53,802 nucleotides of DNA from Burkholderia sp. 8Y (GTDB lineage Bacteria; Pseudomonadota; Gammaproteobacteria; Burkholderiales; Burkholderiaceae). The translations under genes and the position numbers were made by a program. Position 1 is the first letter of the stretch; the number at the start of each line of letters is the position of its first letter. Positions 26,163 to 34,286 of this stretch are shown here, piece by piece. Location: assembly GCF_902506145.1 (NCBI RefSeq), contig NZ_LR733541.1:1-53802 (forward strand), given 5' to 3'. Below the pieces are notes generated by a model, which saw only the letters and a program-made list of their open reading frames with translations, searched no databases and had not been told where the DNA came from.

Positions 26163-28598
26163 ATGGGTCTGTTCGCACAAGAAGAGCAAGGCACACCCGA
26201 AGCTCGCGGGGGTTTCCTTAAGCGCTTTCGCGCGCCGCGCTCGAGCTTCGTTGAGCCGGGCACAAGTGCGGAGCCGCAATTGAAGATGCCGAAACCGGTC
26301 GCGGCGAAAGCTCGCGGGCGCGAGCAAGCGGAGCCGCTGGTTACCCGCGCAGTCAATCCGCAGGTCACGTTCCTTGGGCGCGCGCTCTCAGGCGGTGACA
26401 TCGAAGACGTCGAGAGCACGGAGCTCGACGATGACCGCTATGCGTCGCAGGCAGCGGCGAAACAAGAGCCGCAGGCACCAGAGGCGATCGACACAGACGA
26501 ACCGGTGTTCCAGCCGTTTATGCCACCCACGTTTGAACGTCCGACCTACGCGAGCATGCGCGCTGCGATGGCCAACATGGAGGGTGCGGAGTCGGGGACC
26601 GTAGAGACCGTCACCGAGGGAGCTACGACGGTCGGTGCGCAACCAGAGCCGATCGCGCCCGGCGTTGCAGCGGCTTTTGCTGCACCCCTCCCGGATGCAT
26701 CGTCGGACGCGCTGGCCACCGGCGACGCGCAACCTCAAGCCGAGCGCAGCCGATCGAATGAACCTGAGCCGCATGCGCAAGTAGTCACGCAGGCGTCGAC
26801 AGCCGCGAAAGATGATTCGCGCCTTGAATCGGGTCAGCCAGAAGCACCTCAAGGACGCGGCAAAGCGTCGTGGGCGAACGTCGCCGAATCCGAAGCGGCA
26901 CCCGACGACGAATCACAGGTCGCGGCCGGCGGCCTTTCGTCGGGGCGGCCGGAACTGGTGTCGCCCGACTCACTTCCTGACTTCAAGCGCATTCTCACGG
27001 TCTCCGACGACGACGCTGCACTCCGCATTCCGGCAGCCGCACGCAAGGAATTCGTAGCGGTCGAACTGCAACCGGGCGTTGCCATCACCGTGGCGACCGC
27101 CCGGTTTGCCGAGAAGGCTCAATACGCAACGTTCATCAAGGACCTTGGCAATAACGACATTCTCGTGCGCGAGGAGATGGTCGCGACGGAAGCCGTCATT
27201 GCCGCGATCTACGCCGGGAAGGCGGCCGCGTCGTCGAATTCGACCGTTCGTGAAGCAAGCCGGGCAATCGGCAACTTCCGCGACATCGTCGAAGCTGCGC
27301 ACGCGTACGGCGCGAGCGATATCCACTTTGAGCCGCGCGAATTTCACAATGAAGTCGAAGTGCGGTTCCGCGTGAACGGCGACATGTACACGTTCAGCCG
27401 CATGCCGAAGGCCATCGTGCGACGCGCGCTGTTCGCGGCTTACAGCGACCTCGTGCAAAAGAACACCAACTCGGGCAATAGCTTCCAGCCGAGCGCGCCG
27501 CAGTCCGCGATGATTCCGCTCGTGGTTAAAACCGACACGGTCAATCTTCGTTGGCAGTCGTCGCCGCTCGTTGGCGGCTACGACGTCACGCTGCGTCTGC
27601 TGGACGGCAACTTCAAGAACTACTCGGTGCTGTTGCCGAAGGATATGGGGCTGGAGAAAAGCCAGCTCGACCTGATCGAAACGTTGAATTACGTGAGCGG
27701 TGGCATCACGGCGCTTACTGGTGAGACCGGCTCCGGAAAGACGACGACGCTTCGGGCGCTGTCCTACATGCTGCCGGACCGCGAACTCAAGAAGCAGTTT
27801 GCGGTAAATGAGCCGTCCGAGTACCCGATGCCGTGGCTGTCCGACTACTCCATCATCCGGCGTCCGGACGAGACCGACGATGAGGCGAACCGCAAGTACG
27901 CAGAAGTCATCCGCACGCTGATGCGCCAAGACCCTGACGATCTGACCATCGGTGAAGTCCGCGACCGGGTCGTGATGGGGCTGGTGGCGGAGCTTGCGCT
28001 GACCGGTCACCCGGTGCGCTTCTCACTGCACGCTGGCGACATCATCGCGGCTGTGATGCGTATGGCAGGCGGCCGGCTGCAGTTGCCGATCGACGAGCTG
28101 GCCTCGGAAGGCTTCATTAACGCAGTGGGCAACCAAAAGCTGATCCCGACGCTTTGCGAACACTGCAAGCTCCCGGCTGAAGACGTCATGCCCAAGTCGG
28201 ACCTGGAACTGCTGCGCACGAAGTTCGGCCTCGACACGTCCCGCATGGCATGCCGGAATTACGACGGCTGCGCGCACTGCCGCCTTGACGGTCTGTTCAC
28301 ACGCAACGGCAAGGTCGCGGGCGGCACGAAGCGCCCATCGCTGGCCGCGGAACTCTATCGGCCGACTCCCGAGTTTCTGGACCGCGTAGCCCAACGCGAT
28401 TGGGCGGGCGCCCGCCAAGTTTGGCGCGCAGAGCGTCGTACCGGGTTCGGAAATGCCGATATGACTGGAAAGACGCTATATGAACACGCTCTTTTCAAGG
28501 CTTCGCGCGGTTTGATTGACCCACAATTCATCAATCGCTCGATGCAGTCGTTCGCGCAGTACCGCGTGATGCCTGGCGTCGATGGTCTGATGGTCTAA
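26163..28598 (+). CDS. pilQ: PilQ-type assembly ATPase of the type IVb pilus, 811 aa
   Basis: A GspE/PilB-family hexameric ATPase that powers pilus assembly. The first 270 residues are low-complexity and alanine/glutamate-rich, unusually long for PilQ. Residues 275-370 are an N-domain. The core has SDIHFEPREF (about 385), the Walker A GETGSGKTTT at about 520-529, the aspartate/Walker B-like region RQDPDDLTIGEVRD, and the His box HPVRFSLHAGD. The C-terminal part carries paired cysteines (LCEHCKLP, then GCAHCR) like the zinc knuckle of GspE ATPases. Start ATG 3 bp after pilP. Confidence 0.93.
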   Translation: MGLFAQEEQGTPEARGGFLKRFRAPRSSFVEPGTSAEPQLKMPKPVAAKARGREQAEPLVTRAVNPQVTFLGRALSGGDIEDVESTELDDDRYASQAAAKQEPQAPEAIDTDEPVFQPFMPPTFERPTYASMRAAMANMEGAESGTVETVTEGATTVGAQPEPIAPGVAAAFAAPLPDASSDALATGDAQPQAERSRSNEPEPHAQVVTQASTAAKDDSRLESGQPEAPQGRGKASWANVAESEAAPDDESQVAAGGLSSGRPELVSPDSLPDFKRILTVSDDDAALRIPAAARKEFVAVELQPGVAITVATARFAEKAQYATFIKDLGNNDILVREEMVATEAVIAAIYAGKAAASSNSTVREASRAIGNFRDIVEAAHAYGASDIHFEPREFHNEVEVRFRVNGDMYTFSRMPKAIVRRALFAAYSDLVQKNTNSGNSFQPSAPQSAMIPLVVKTDTVNLRWQSSPLVGGYDVTLRLLDGNFKNYSVLLPKDMGLEKSQLDLIETLNYVSGGITALTGETGSGKTTTLRALSYMLPDRELKKQFAVNEPSEYPMPWLSDYSIIRRPDETDDEANRKYAEVIRTLMRQDPDDLTIGEVRDRVVMGLVAELALTGHPVRFSLHAGDIIAAVMRMAGGRLQLPIDELASEGFINAVGNQKLIPTLCEHCKLPAEDVMPKSDLELLRTKFGLDTSRMACRNYDGCAHCRLDGLFTRNGKVAGGTKRPSLAAELYRPTPEFLDRVAQRDWAGARQVWRAERRTGFGNADMTGKTLYEHALFKASRGLIDPQFINRSMQSFAQYRVMPGVDGLMV

Positions 28599-28610
28599 TT
28601 CGCCCGCCCC

Positions 28611-29729
28611 ATGTTCACGACGTTCGTAAAGATGCTGCCGATCCGGCAGCAGTTGGTCGCCGCGCGCTGGCGGTTCCAAAAGGTACGCGAGGATTTCTAT
28701 CGCGAGACGCGTCTCGACATCGCGGCCAAAGGGCTGCGCAATACCGAGACGCTCTTTGACCGGCTGGAGACATATGAGAAGCGCAGCCGCTCGCGCGGGA
28801 AGCTTGAGTGGCGAGTCTTCGCGCGCATTCGCGAGACGATGCAGCGCGGCGAGAGCTTCGCGTTGGCGATCAAGCCGTTTATCCCGGGCGACGAGTATGC
28901 ACTGCTCGACATCGCCGATGAGTCGTCGCGGGAAGACGCGGTTGTGCGTGGGTTCGAGTTGGCGGAAATGGCGGCAAAGGCGAAGCGTGTACTTTCGTCG
29001 ACCACCTCGGTGCAGATGGCGTATCCCGCGCTGCTGCTCGTCTATATGTACGCGTACTGCATGCTCTTTGGTGGCGTCATCTTCCCGCAGGTGCTCGACG
29101 TGCGGCCGCTGGACCAGTGGCCGGATCTGGGCCGATTCCTCTATCACGTCGACAGCTTCTGCTACGAGTATTGGTGGCTCACGCTGACAGCGATCATCGG
29201 CCTGGTGTTCGGCTATTTCTCGAGCTTGAAGCGTTGGACAGGCCCGTTGCGCGACAAATTCGACCGCATGCCGCTGCTTTGGCGCAATCGCCGCGATCTG
29301 CGCGCAGCACTGCTCATCGTCTCCCTCGCGGGTCTGTTCGATTCGAACCTGACACTGCGCGCGGCGCTCGAGCGGCTGCTGAAGACAGCCGACCCGTGGC
29401 TCCGCTGGCACTTGAAGATCATGGACCGGCGGCTGACAGCACGCTCTGATGAGCCGATGCGCGCGCTCGACACAGGCATCTTTTCGCTCTCGATCGTCGA
29501 CACCATTACTGACGCCGCCGGTCGCGACCAGTTTGAAGCCGCGATCAAAAGCCTTGGTCGCGAATCGCTCGACCGCGTCGTTGAAGCGGTCAAGCGCAAT
29601 GCGCGCACGACGCACTACATGCTGCTGGGCTTCGCGGCGGCACTGTTTTTGACTCTTGGCATCGGCTCGTACGTCGTCACCGGTGCCGTCAATCTCACAT
29701 CGGGAAATCCCGCCGCTACCAGTAACTAA
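28611..29729 (+). CDS. pilR: PilR/GspF-type inner-membrane platform protein, 372 aa
   Basis: A GspF-family protein with two T2SS-F domains: the first near residues 60-130 (FARIRETMQRGESFALAI) and the second near 240-325 (LIVSLAGLFDSNLTLRAALE). Membrane segments lie at about 140-160, 195-215 and 340-365. It anchors the ATPase and pilin at the inner membrane. It starts 12 bp after pilQ. Confidence 0.92.
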   Translation: MFTTFVKMLPIRQQLVAARWRFQKVREDFYRETRLDIAAKGLRNTETLFDRLETYEKRSRSRGKLEWRVFARIRETMQRGESFALAIKPFIPGDEYALLDIADESSREDAVVRGFELAEMAAKAKRVLSSTTSVQMAYPALLLVYMYAYCMLFGGVIFPQVLDVRPLDQWPDLGRFLYHVDSFCYEYWWLTLTAIIGLVFGYFSSLKRWTGPLRDKFDRMPLLWRNRRDLRAALLIVSLAGLFDSNLTLRAALERLLKTADPWLRWHLKIMDRRLTARSDEPMRALDTGIFSLSIVDTITDAAGRDQFEAAIKSLGRESLDRVVEAVKRNARTTHYMLLGFAAALFLTLGIGSYVVTGAVNLTSGNPAATSN

Positions 29730-29741
29730 GGAAAACACAAG

Positions 29742-30386
29742 ATGACCAACCAGAAAGAAGAAGCCCTCCAAATGGACCCCATCGAGGTGAGCCCTATCGA
29801 GATGGACCCTATCAAGGCGCGCCGCGCACGCATGCTCAAGATGGCGCGTGCGACGCGACAGTCGGGCGAGCTGTCGATGATCGAAGCGGGCGCTGTAATG
29901 GCCGGTGCCGCGTTGCTTGCTCTGGCGGTCTATGCGGGCGGTAAGTACGTCCTCGACTTGATTCACTCGTCGCAGTTCAAGAGCGAAGCACAGATGTTCC
30001 ACACGGGCATCCTGAACGCGACGGAAAGTGACGCCGACTTTTCTGCAGAGACGTTGACTGTCTTGGCTCAGAACCATGCGTTCGACTCCGCCGGCTCCCG
30101 CGTCGCTTCGGACAAGTCGTCGGTAAAGGGCATGTTCAACGGCACGGTCAGCGCATCGGTTGGTACGCTCGTCACTTCGAACGACTCGCTGATTCTCACG
30201 TATCCGGTGACGTCGACGGTTTGCTCCCTGAGCGCGGCCGCGCTCGTCTCGGTGTACACGCAGGTGACGGTGAACGGCACGACCATCTTTTCGCCGACGA
30301 CGACGTTCAACCCGCAGACGGTAGCGACCGCCTGCGCGTCGAACGGGGCAATGGCGTCGCTGGCGCTGTGGACCACTCGCACCTGA
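29742..30386 (+). CDS. pilS: PilS-like type IVb major prepilin, 214 aa
   Basis: A basic leader of about 46 residues, with a repeat-like acidic start (MDPIEVSPIEMDPI), precedes a hydrophobic pilin helix (MIEAGAVMAGAALLALAVYA). The likely cleavage region is RQSGELSMIEAG. If peptidase cuts after the glycine, the conserved glutamate is at +6, not +5, which is unusual. The globular part has two cysteines near the end (STVCSLSAAAL and ATACASNG) that could form the usual pilin disulfide. AAGGAAAACACAAG precedes the ATG. It is followed by the PilV-like gene. No prepilin peptidase gene lies in this window. Confidence 0.85.
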   Translation: MTNQKEEALQMDPIEVSPIEMDPIKARRARMLKMARATRQSGELSMIEAGAVMAGAALLALAVYAGGKYVLDLIHSSQFKSEAQMFHTGILNATESDADFSAETLTVLAQNHAFDSAGSRVASDKSSVKGMFNGTVSASVGTLVTSNDSLILTYPVTSTVCSLSAAALVSVYTQVTVNGTTIFSPTTTFNPQTVATACASNGAMASLALWTTRT

Positions 30387-30401
30387 TCGTAGGCCGCCGA
30401 C

Positions 30402-31718
30402 ATGGGAAGCATTCTCGAGATGTTGATCGTCCTCGTCGGCGCGGCCTTGCTGACGGTACAGGGAATCAAGGAAGACATCGCTGCCGAGCACCAGAACCTG
30501 TTGCAAATCGAGGGGCAAAATATCGCCTCGATCAATTCGGCGCTTGGCAGCTACATCACCAACAATTACGCTTTGCTGGTTCCTGCCGGCTTCTCGCAGA
30601 CGACGTCTACGCCTATCGCCGCGCCGACGCTCGCACAGTTGAGTGCGCAGTCGAATAACAAGGTGTCATTCAAGAACGGGCCGTTTTGGGGTGGGACCTA
30701 TCAGATAGCGTTGTCCATCGTCCCGGATAACTGTTCAACCGCGTCTGGGAATTGCCACATCGCATCGCAGATCTATCCGAGCTTGCCTCTCATCAGCACG
30801 CGAGACAATAAGCCGGATATTGCAGGCGCGGGTGCGCTCGCCGCGGCAGGCGGAGCGCAGTTTGGCTACTCGACAAACAGCGCGCCGGGGACTATCAAGG
30901 GTATTCATGGCGCGTGGTCAGTGCCGAACCCCGTCGGCAACAAGGCGGGGATGGTGCTTGCAATCAACGGGTTCGGCGCGGACGGCAATTCGCCGTATTA
31001 CCGTCGTGATGGCTCACTGCCGTTGACGGGCACAATGAACGCGAACAATCAGGACATGCAGAACGTCGGCAATGTCACGTTGAGCGCGGGCAAGGTGATG
31101 AAGCTGCAAGGGGGCAACAGCCTTCAGATCGACAACGGCGCCATGTACTACGGCGACCCGATGAACGCGGCGGTACGTACGAAAGGCACTTTCTATGTCC
31201 AGAACTATCAGGGAACCGGGCCTGCGCCGATCAACGTAGGCGACGTCAACTCCAGTGGTACCTTGAACGGCAACACGTTGACAGTGAATACCGCTAACGC
31301 GAATGTGGCAAACATAAACGCGAGTGCTGGCAACTGTGGCTGGAACGGCGTGACGATCCGCAACAACCTCATGTATGTCTGCAACAAGTGGGGAAACTGG
31401 GTCGGCGTCAGTTCGCTGGTAACGAATCAGTCGGCAGATTCGCAGTACAGCGGCTGGTACAACGGATGGGGCGTTGCACCGCCCGCCTGCGGGCCGGGTG
31501 GCTCCGCGTGGTATCGGATCACTCCGCAATCGCTGACAACCGACTATTCGAACCACAACCCTCCGATTGCTGGTGCTCGATTTTCGATGGGTTGGAACGG
31601 CTCGCAATGGATTGTCCAGATATACGACGTTCTAGCCGATGGCGCCAACACTCTCGTGGCCGACCAGCTCGGGCTCCAAGTGCAGGTGGACGTTGGTTGC
31701 AACTACTCAAACCAATAA
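30402..31718 (+). CDS. pilV: PilV-like minor tip pilin, 438 aa
   Basis: A very short leader and pilin-like hydrophobic start (MGSILEMLIVLVGAALLTVQ) with a glutamate near +4, followed by ENIxxIxxALGxYIxxNY-type residues, match the constant region of PilV shufflon pilins. Glycine/asparagine-rich repeats fill 220-330 (DMQNVGNVTLSAG, VNSSGTLNGNTLTV), like the phage-tail-fibre-type stalks of PilV. The C-terminal 110 residues form a tryptophan/cysteine-rich head. No inverted repeats or rci recombinase gene lie next to it, so no shufflon is evident. Confidence 0.85.
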   Translation: MGSILEMLIVLVGAALLTVQGIKEDIAAEHQNLLQIEGQNIASINSALGSYITNNYALLVPAGFSQTTSTPIAAPTLAQLSAQSNNKVSFKNGPFWGGTYQIALSIVPDNCSTASGNCHIASQIYPSLPLISTRDNKPDIAGAGALAAAGGAQFGYSTNSAPGTIKGIHGAWSVPNPVGNKAGMVLAINGFGADGNSPYYRRDGSLPLTGTMNANNQDMQNVGNVTLSAGKVMKLQGGNSLQIDNGAMYYGDPMNAAVRTKGTFYVQNYQGTGPAPINVGDVNSSGTLNGNTLTVNTANANVANINASAGNCGWNGVTIRNNLMYVCNKWGNWVGVSSLVTNQSADSQYSGWYNGWGVAPPACGPGGSAWYRITPQSLTTDYSNHNPPIAGARFSMGWNGSQWIVQIYDVLADGANTLVADQLGLQVQVDVGCNYSNQ

Positions 31719-31722
31719 CAAG

Positions 31723-32385
31723 ATGAAGCGATTCATAACGGCGATCTCGCTGACATTGCTTGCGACGCTTGGCGGCACGTTGGCCGCCCCGACGCCCTCA
31801 AACGCGGAGTGGGTGCAAAACGGCATCGGCGTTCCGCGCGCTCCTGGCTGCGATCCGGGGTATTCGTGGCAGAGAATGGCTGTGCGGTATCAGTGCGCCA
31901 CACCGCAGCCCTCCTGCGCCTATGGATTTGCGAGCGGCCCTGCTTGGAACGGCAGTACATGGGTGTATTCCTGTAATGCGCCGCCCCCACCACCGCCGCC
32001 GCCTACGTGCCAGACCGGGTATAGCCAGGCGGCAGCGCCGTCGTGGAACGGCTCGGCGTGGGTTGGACAGGTGTGCACACCGAACGGGCAGCAGGTGCCG
32101 CCCCCGAGCCCTCAGTCTCTATGTGCCGCCCGCGCCAAGCAAGACGGCATCACGTTGGGGCCTCTGTATATGACACGAACGAACATCAACGAAGGCATGG
32201 GAAAGGGTACGCAGTACTACTACATGCCTTCGCCGGGACCGTTCTGGCAGCAAGACCCCTATTCGGGAAATAACTGGGAAATTATGTGTTTCTTCGATAA
32301 CGCCACGGGCAACTGGGTTCTGTCACAAGACCAGCCATACATGCGATGGATCGATTCGCCCTACACTGATCCGGGAGGCGGTTAA
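31723..32385 (+). CDS. Secreted protein with WNG repeats, possible pilus-associated adhesin, 220 aa
   Basis: The ATG at 31723 gives a signal peptide (FITAISLTLLATLGGTLA). Three units of about 30 residues follow, each with C-x-x-G-Y/F...W-N-G-S...C (for example CAYGFASGPAWNGSTWVYSC), separated by an eight-proline run. The C-terminal 80 residues are aromatic-rich with two cysteines. It starts 4 bp after the PilV-like gene and ends the operon at a terminator, so it probably belongs to the pilus tip or surface. The family is not recognised. Confidence 0.75.
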   Translation: MKRFITAISLTLLATLGGTLAAPTPSNAEWVQNGIGVPRAPGCDPGYSWQRMAVRYQCATPQPSCAYGFASGPAWNGSTWVYSCNAPPPPPPPPTCQTGYSQAAAPSWNGSAWVGQVCTPNGQQVPPPSPQSLCAARAKQDGITLGPLYMTRTNINEGMGKGTQYYYMPSPGPFWQQDPYSGNNWEIMCFFDNATGNWVLSQDQPYMRWIDSPYTDPGGG

Positions 32386-32414
32386 GCCGCAACTGCGTCG
32401 AGTCTCCAAAGTAG

Positions 32415-32445
32415 AACGCCTCACTGCAATGGTGAGGCGTTTTTT
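32415..32445 (+). terminator. Terminator of the virB8-pil operon
   Basis: ACGCCTCAC and GTGAGGCGT form a 9-bp stem with a 7-base loop, followed by a run of six T. It lies 30 bp after the last gene of the operon. Confidence 0.88.
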
Positions 32446-32453
32446 CAACCCAC

Positions 32454-32487
32454 AAAAAAAGCCGCGTAGATCAACTAGCGGCTTTTT
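32454..32487 (-). terminator. Bidirectional terminator between converging units
   Basis: GCCGC and GCGGC are flanked by seven A on one side and five T on the other, so the stem extends through A-T pairs and works on both strands. On the minus strand it ends the CAP lipoprotein gene. Confidence 0.75.
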
Positions 32488-32511
32488 CTTACCCACTACG
32501 CGTAATTCGAT

Positions 32512-33504
32512 TTAGCCGACCACGTTGCCGGTCGTGAAGCTGAAGGTGCGCGAGAACGCAACACCGTTGATCGTACCCGTCAGCGAGACCGTGTATTGCG
32601 AGTTCGGGGACAATGGCGTAGTCGGGTACGCGACGCCCTGATTCGGCAGCAACTCCTTGTTCGGGTCTTTGGCAGAATCGAGAACCTGCAAGGGGATCAC
32701 GTGCGATGAAGAATCTGTCATCGTACCTGTCAACATGACGATGGTGTCGGTCGGATTGCCAACGACCGCGACCGGCGTGCCCCAGTTGCCGGACGTTGCG
32801 GGAGGGGTCGGGATTTCTCCGAATGACGTGTATGCAACGCCAGTAGTCCCTTGGCAAGGGAAGGTCAGCGGAGCGCTTGTTACCTGCTGATAGTTCGTCA
32901 GATTCAACGAAAACTGCTCTTGCGGGAAGCCGTTGTACGTCGTTGCGACCTTACCGATACCGACCGTGTTCGCGGTCGAGGCCGCAATGCTGATGTGATA
33001 GACGCCCGACTCGAACTCATAGATGGCGTTCTGACCATATTGCGTTTCCGTCAACGCGGCGTTCGTGTAATAGCCACCCGACACGCCGATGGAACCGTTG
33101 TTCGCTGTATATCCAAAATGGGCTGCGCGGTCAACGAAAGTCGCGCCTGTGAAGCCGGGCTTGCCTTCCACTTCGGTATCGGTAATCACACTGTTCGATG
33201 CAAGGTACTGCGCATGTGCCGCCGTCGCCTGATCGAGCGCGGTGTTCTCCTGCAGCGCCGGAAAGCCGCATTGCTGGCGGTGTTGGTTGAGCAGGTCGAA
33301 CGCTGCCAGATGGAAGCTGTCAGCCGGGTACTGAGGCGTCGTCAAATTCGCCGGGTTCGTGGTTGCGGGCGTGCTCGCACCGCTTGCGGGGGCCGCAGGC
33401 GATGCACTGCTGCTGCCGCCACCGCCACCGCCGCCGCAAGCCGCGACCAAGAGCGATGCAGCGATCGCGGACATCGAGAGTTTCAAGTTGCTGGTAGTCG
33501 TCAT
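32512..33504 (-). CDS. CAP (SCP/PR1) domain lipoprotein, 330 aa
   Basis: A signal peptide ends in the lipobox LVAAC followed by a run of glycines and a serine/alanine/proline linker (to about residue 60). Residues 65-200 form a CAP-superfamily domain: FDLLNQHRQQCGFPAL, then ALDQATAAHAQYLASN and a histidine/glutamate set (RAAHFG, AIYEFESG). The C-terminal 90 residues look like a beta-sandwich (VSLTGTINGVAFSRTFSF). Such proteins are usually surface or periplasmic and of unclear enzymatic role. It faces the pilus operon and may affect surface contact or exclusion; this is inference. Confidence 0.85.
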   Translation of the reverse strand: MTTTSNLKLSMSAIAASLLVAACGGGGGGGSSSASPAAPASGASTPATTNPANLTTPQYPADSFHLAAFDLLNQHRQQCGFPALQENTALDQATAAHAQYLASNSVITDTEVEGKPGFTGATFVDRAAHFGYTANNGSIGVSGGYYTNAALTETQYGQNAIYEFESGVYHISIAASTANTVGIGKVATTYNGFPQEQFSLNLTNYQQVTSAPLTFPCQGTTGVAYTSFGEIPTPPATSGNWGTPVAVVGNPTDTIVMLTGTMTDSSSHVIPLQVLDSAKDPNKELLPNQGVAYPTTPLSPNSQYTVSLTGTINGVAFSRTFSFTTGNVVG

Positions 33505-33720
33505 TTGTTGTTTTCCGATCTAGTGATTTGCAGTCGCCCCCGCGATCTGCTTACTTTCATCTTATCGAGCGGTGTTCGAAGTCAAGTCGTCTTGGAAGCT
33601 CGCTCTGAAACCGCTTCCCTCGTTGGCAAAAATGCCGTTGGCCAAACGGCTGCGCAGGCATTGTAATACTGGGTAAGGGCGCTGAATCTCGGACCGTTGC
33701 GAGCCCGCAACCGTTTGCGT

Positions 33721-34092
33721 TTACCGTTGCGCGCGGGCGCGGAAACGCCTAACGCGCAAGGCGACGAAGACCATTGCGAGCACCGCAGCGACGGCGACAG
33801 GCTGTTTCGCGCCGACTGAACAGAGGAGTGCGGTGCCGCCCCAAAGGAGAATGAGAAAAGTCGCGAGCGCGCCGAATGCTTTGCTTTTCGACACGGCCGC
33901 GAATTGCCGCCGGCCTGAGCCAAAACTTTGCGCGAAGCGAATGTTGCTTTGCTCAAGGTCGAATGCCTCATGAGACTGAACCGTTGCGCGATCTGCGCGG
34001 TAGTGCCTTTCGTACCGTTGGAATCGCGCGTCGCCGCGGCCGTCGAGCCATGCGGCGACGCTGTCGCGAAAGAGGTAAGCGAAGTCCTGCAT
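33721..34092 (-). CDS. Small inner-membrane protein with two membrane segments, 123 aa
   Basis: A soluble N-terminal half (residues 1-70, charged) is followed by two close membrane segments at about 72-92 (FGALATFLILLWGGTALLC) and 97-113 (PVAVAAVLAMVFVAL), then a basic end RVRRFRARAQR. It begins 3 bp after the preceding small gene, so the two are co-translated. The family is not recognised. Confidence 0.68.
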   Translation of the reverse strand: MQDFAYLFRDSVAAWLDGRGDARFQRYERHYRADRATVQSHEAFDLEQSNIRFAQSFGSGRRQFAAVSKSKAFGALATFLILLWGGTALLCSVGAKQPVAVAAVLAMVFVALRVRRFRARAQR

Positions 34093-34095
34093 GGC

Positions 34096-34266
34096 TCAGT
34101 GGGTCACGTCGGAGTGAAATTCGATCGCACCAATTGCGTCCGGAATGCAGCGTCCGTCGGACTCGGCGTAGTACGCGCCGGTCTCTAAGTCGAGCCAGCC
34201 GAACTGCGGACGGCCGTTGCTCGAAAAGACCACTAGACCGGCCTCGACATTGAATTCATGAGCCAT
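34096..34266 (-). CDS. Small hypothetical protein, 56 aa
   Basis: An open frame with GGAGG placed seven bases before its ATG. The protein (MAHEFNVEAGLVVFSSNG ... IEFHSDVTH) is a compact, mainly beta-like acidic protein with no membrane segment or signal. It is directly followed by the membrane-protein gene at 34092 and lies 20 bp after the FlhDC-type regulator on the same strand. Function unknown. Confidence 0.7.
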   Translation of the reverse strand: MAHEFNVEAGLVVFSSNGRPQFGWLDLETGAYYAESDGRCIPDAIGAIEFHSDVTH

Positions 34267-34286
34267 CAATCTACCTCCGCAAATTG

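Noticed and set aside
26388..28418. Long minus-strand frames opposite pilQ (for example 26970-28010)
   Set aside because: They are mirror frames of a GC-rich real gene, with arginine/valine-rich products and no motif.
28476..30518. 680-codon minus-strand frame opposite pilR and pilS
   Set aside because: Despite its length, it lies wholly opposite two well-recognised pilus genes and its product has the typical look of an antisense shadow.
30402..31718. A shufflon at the PilV-like gene
   Set aside because: No inverted repeats and no alternative C-terminal segments were seen after the gene; the next gene is a normal co-directional secreted protein.
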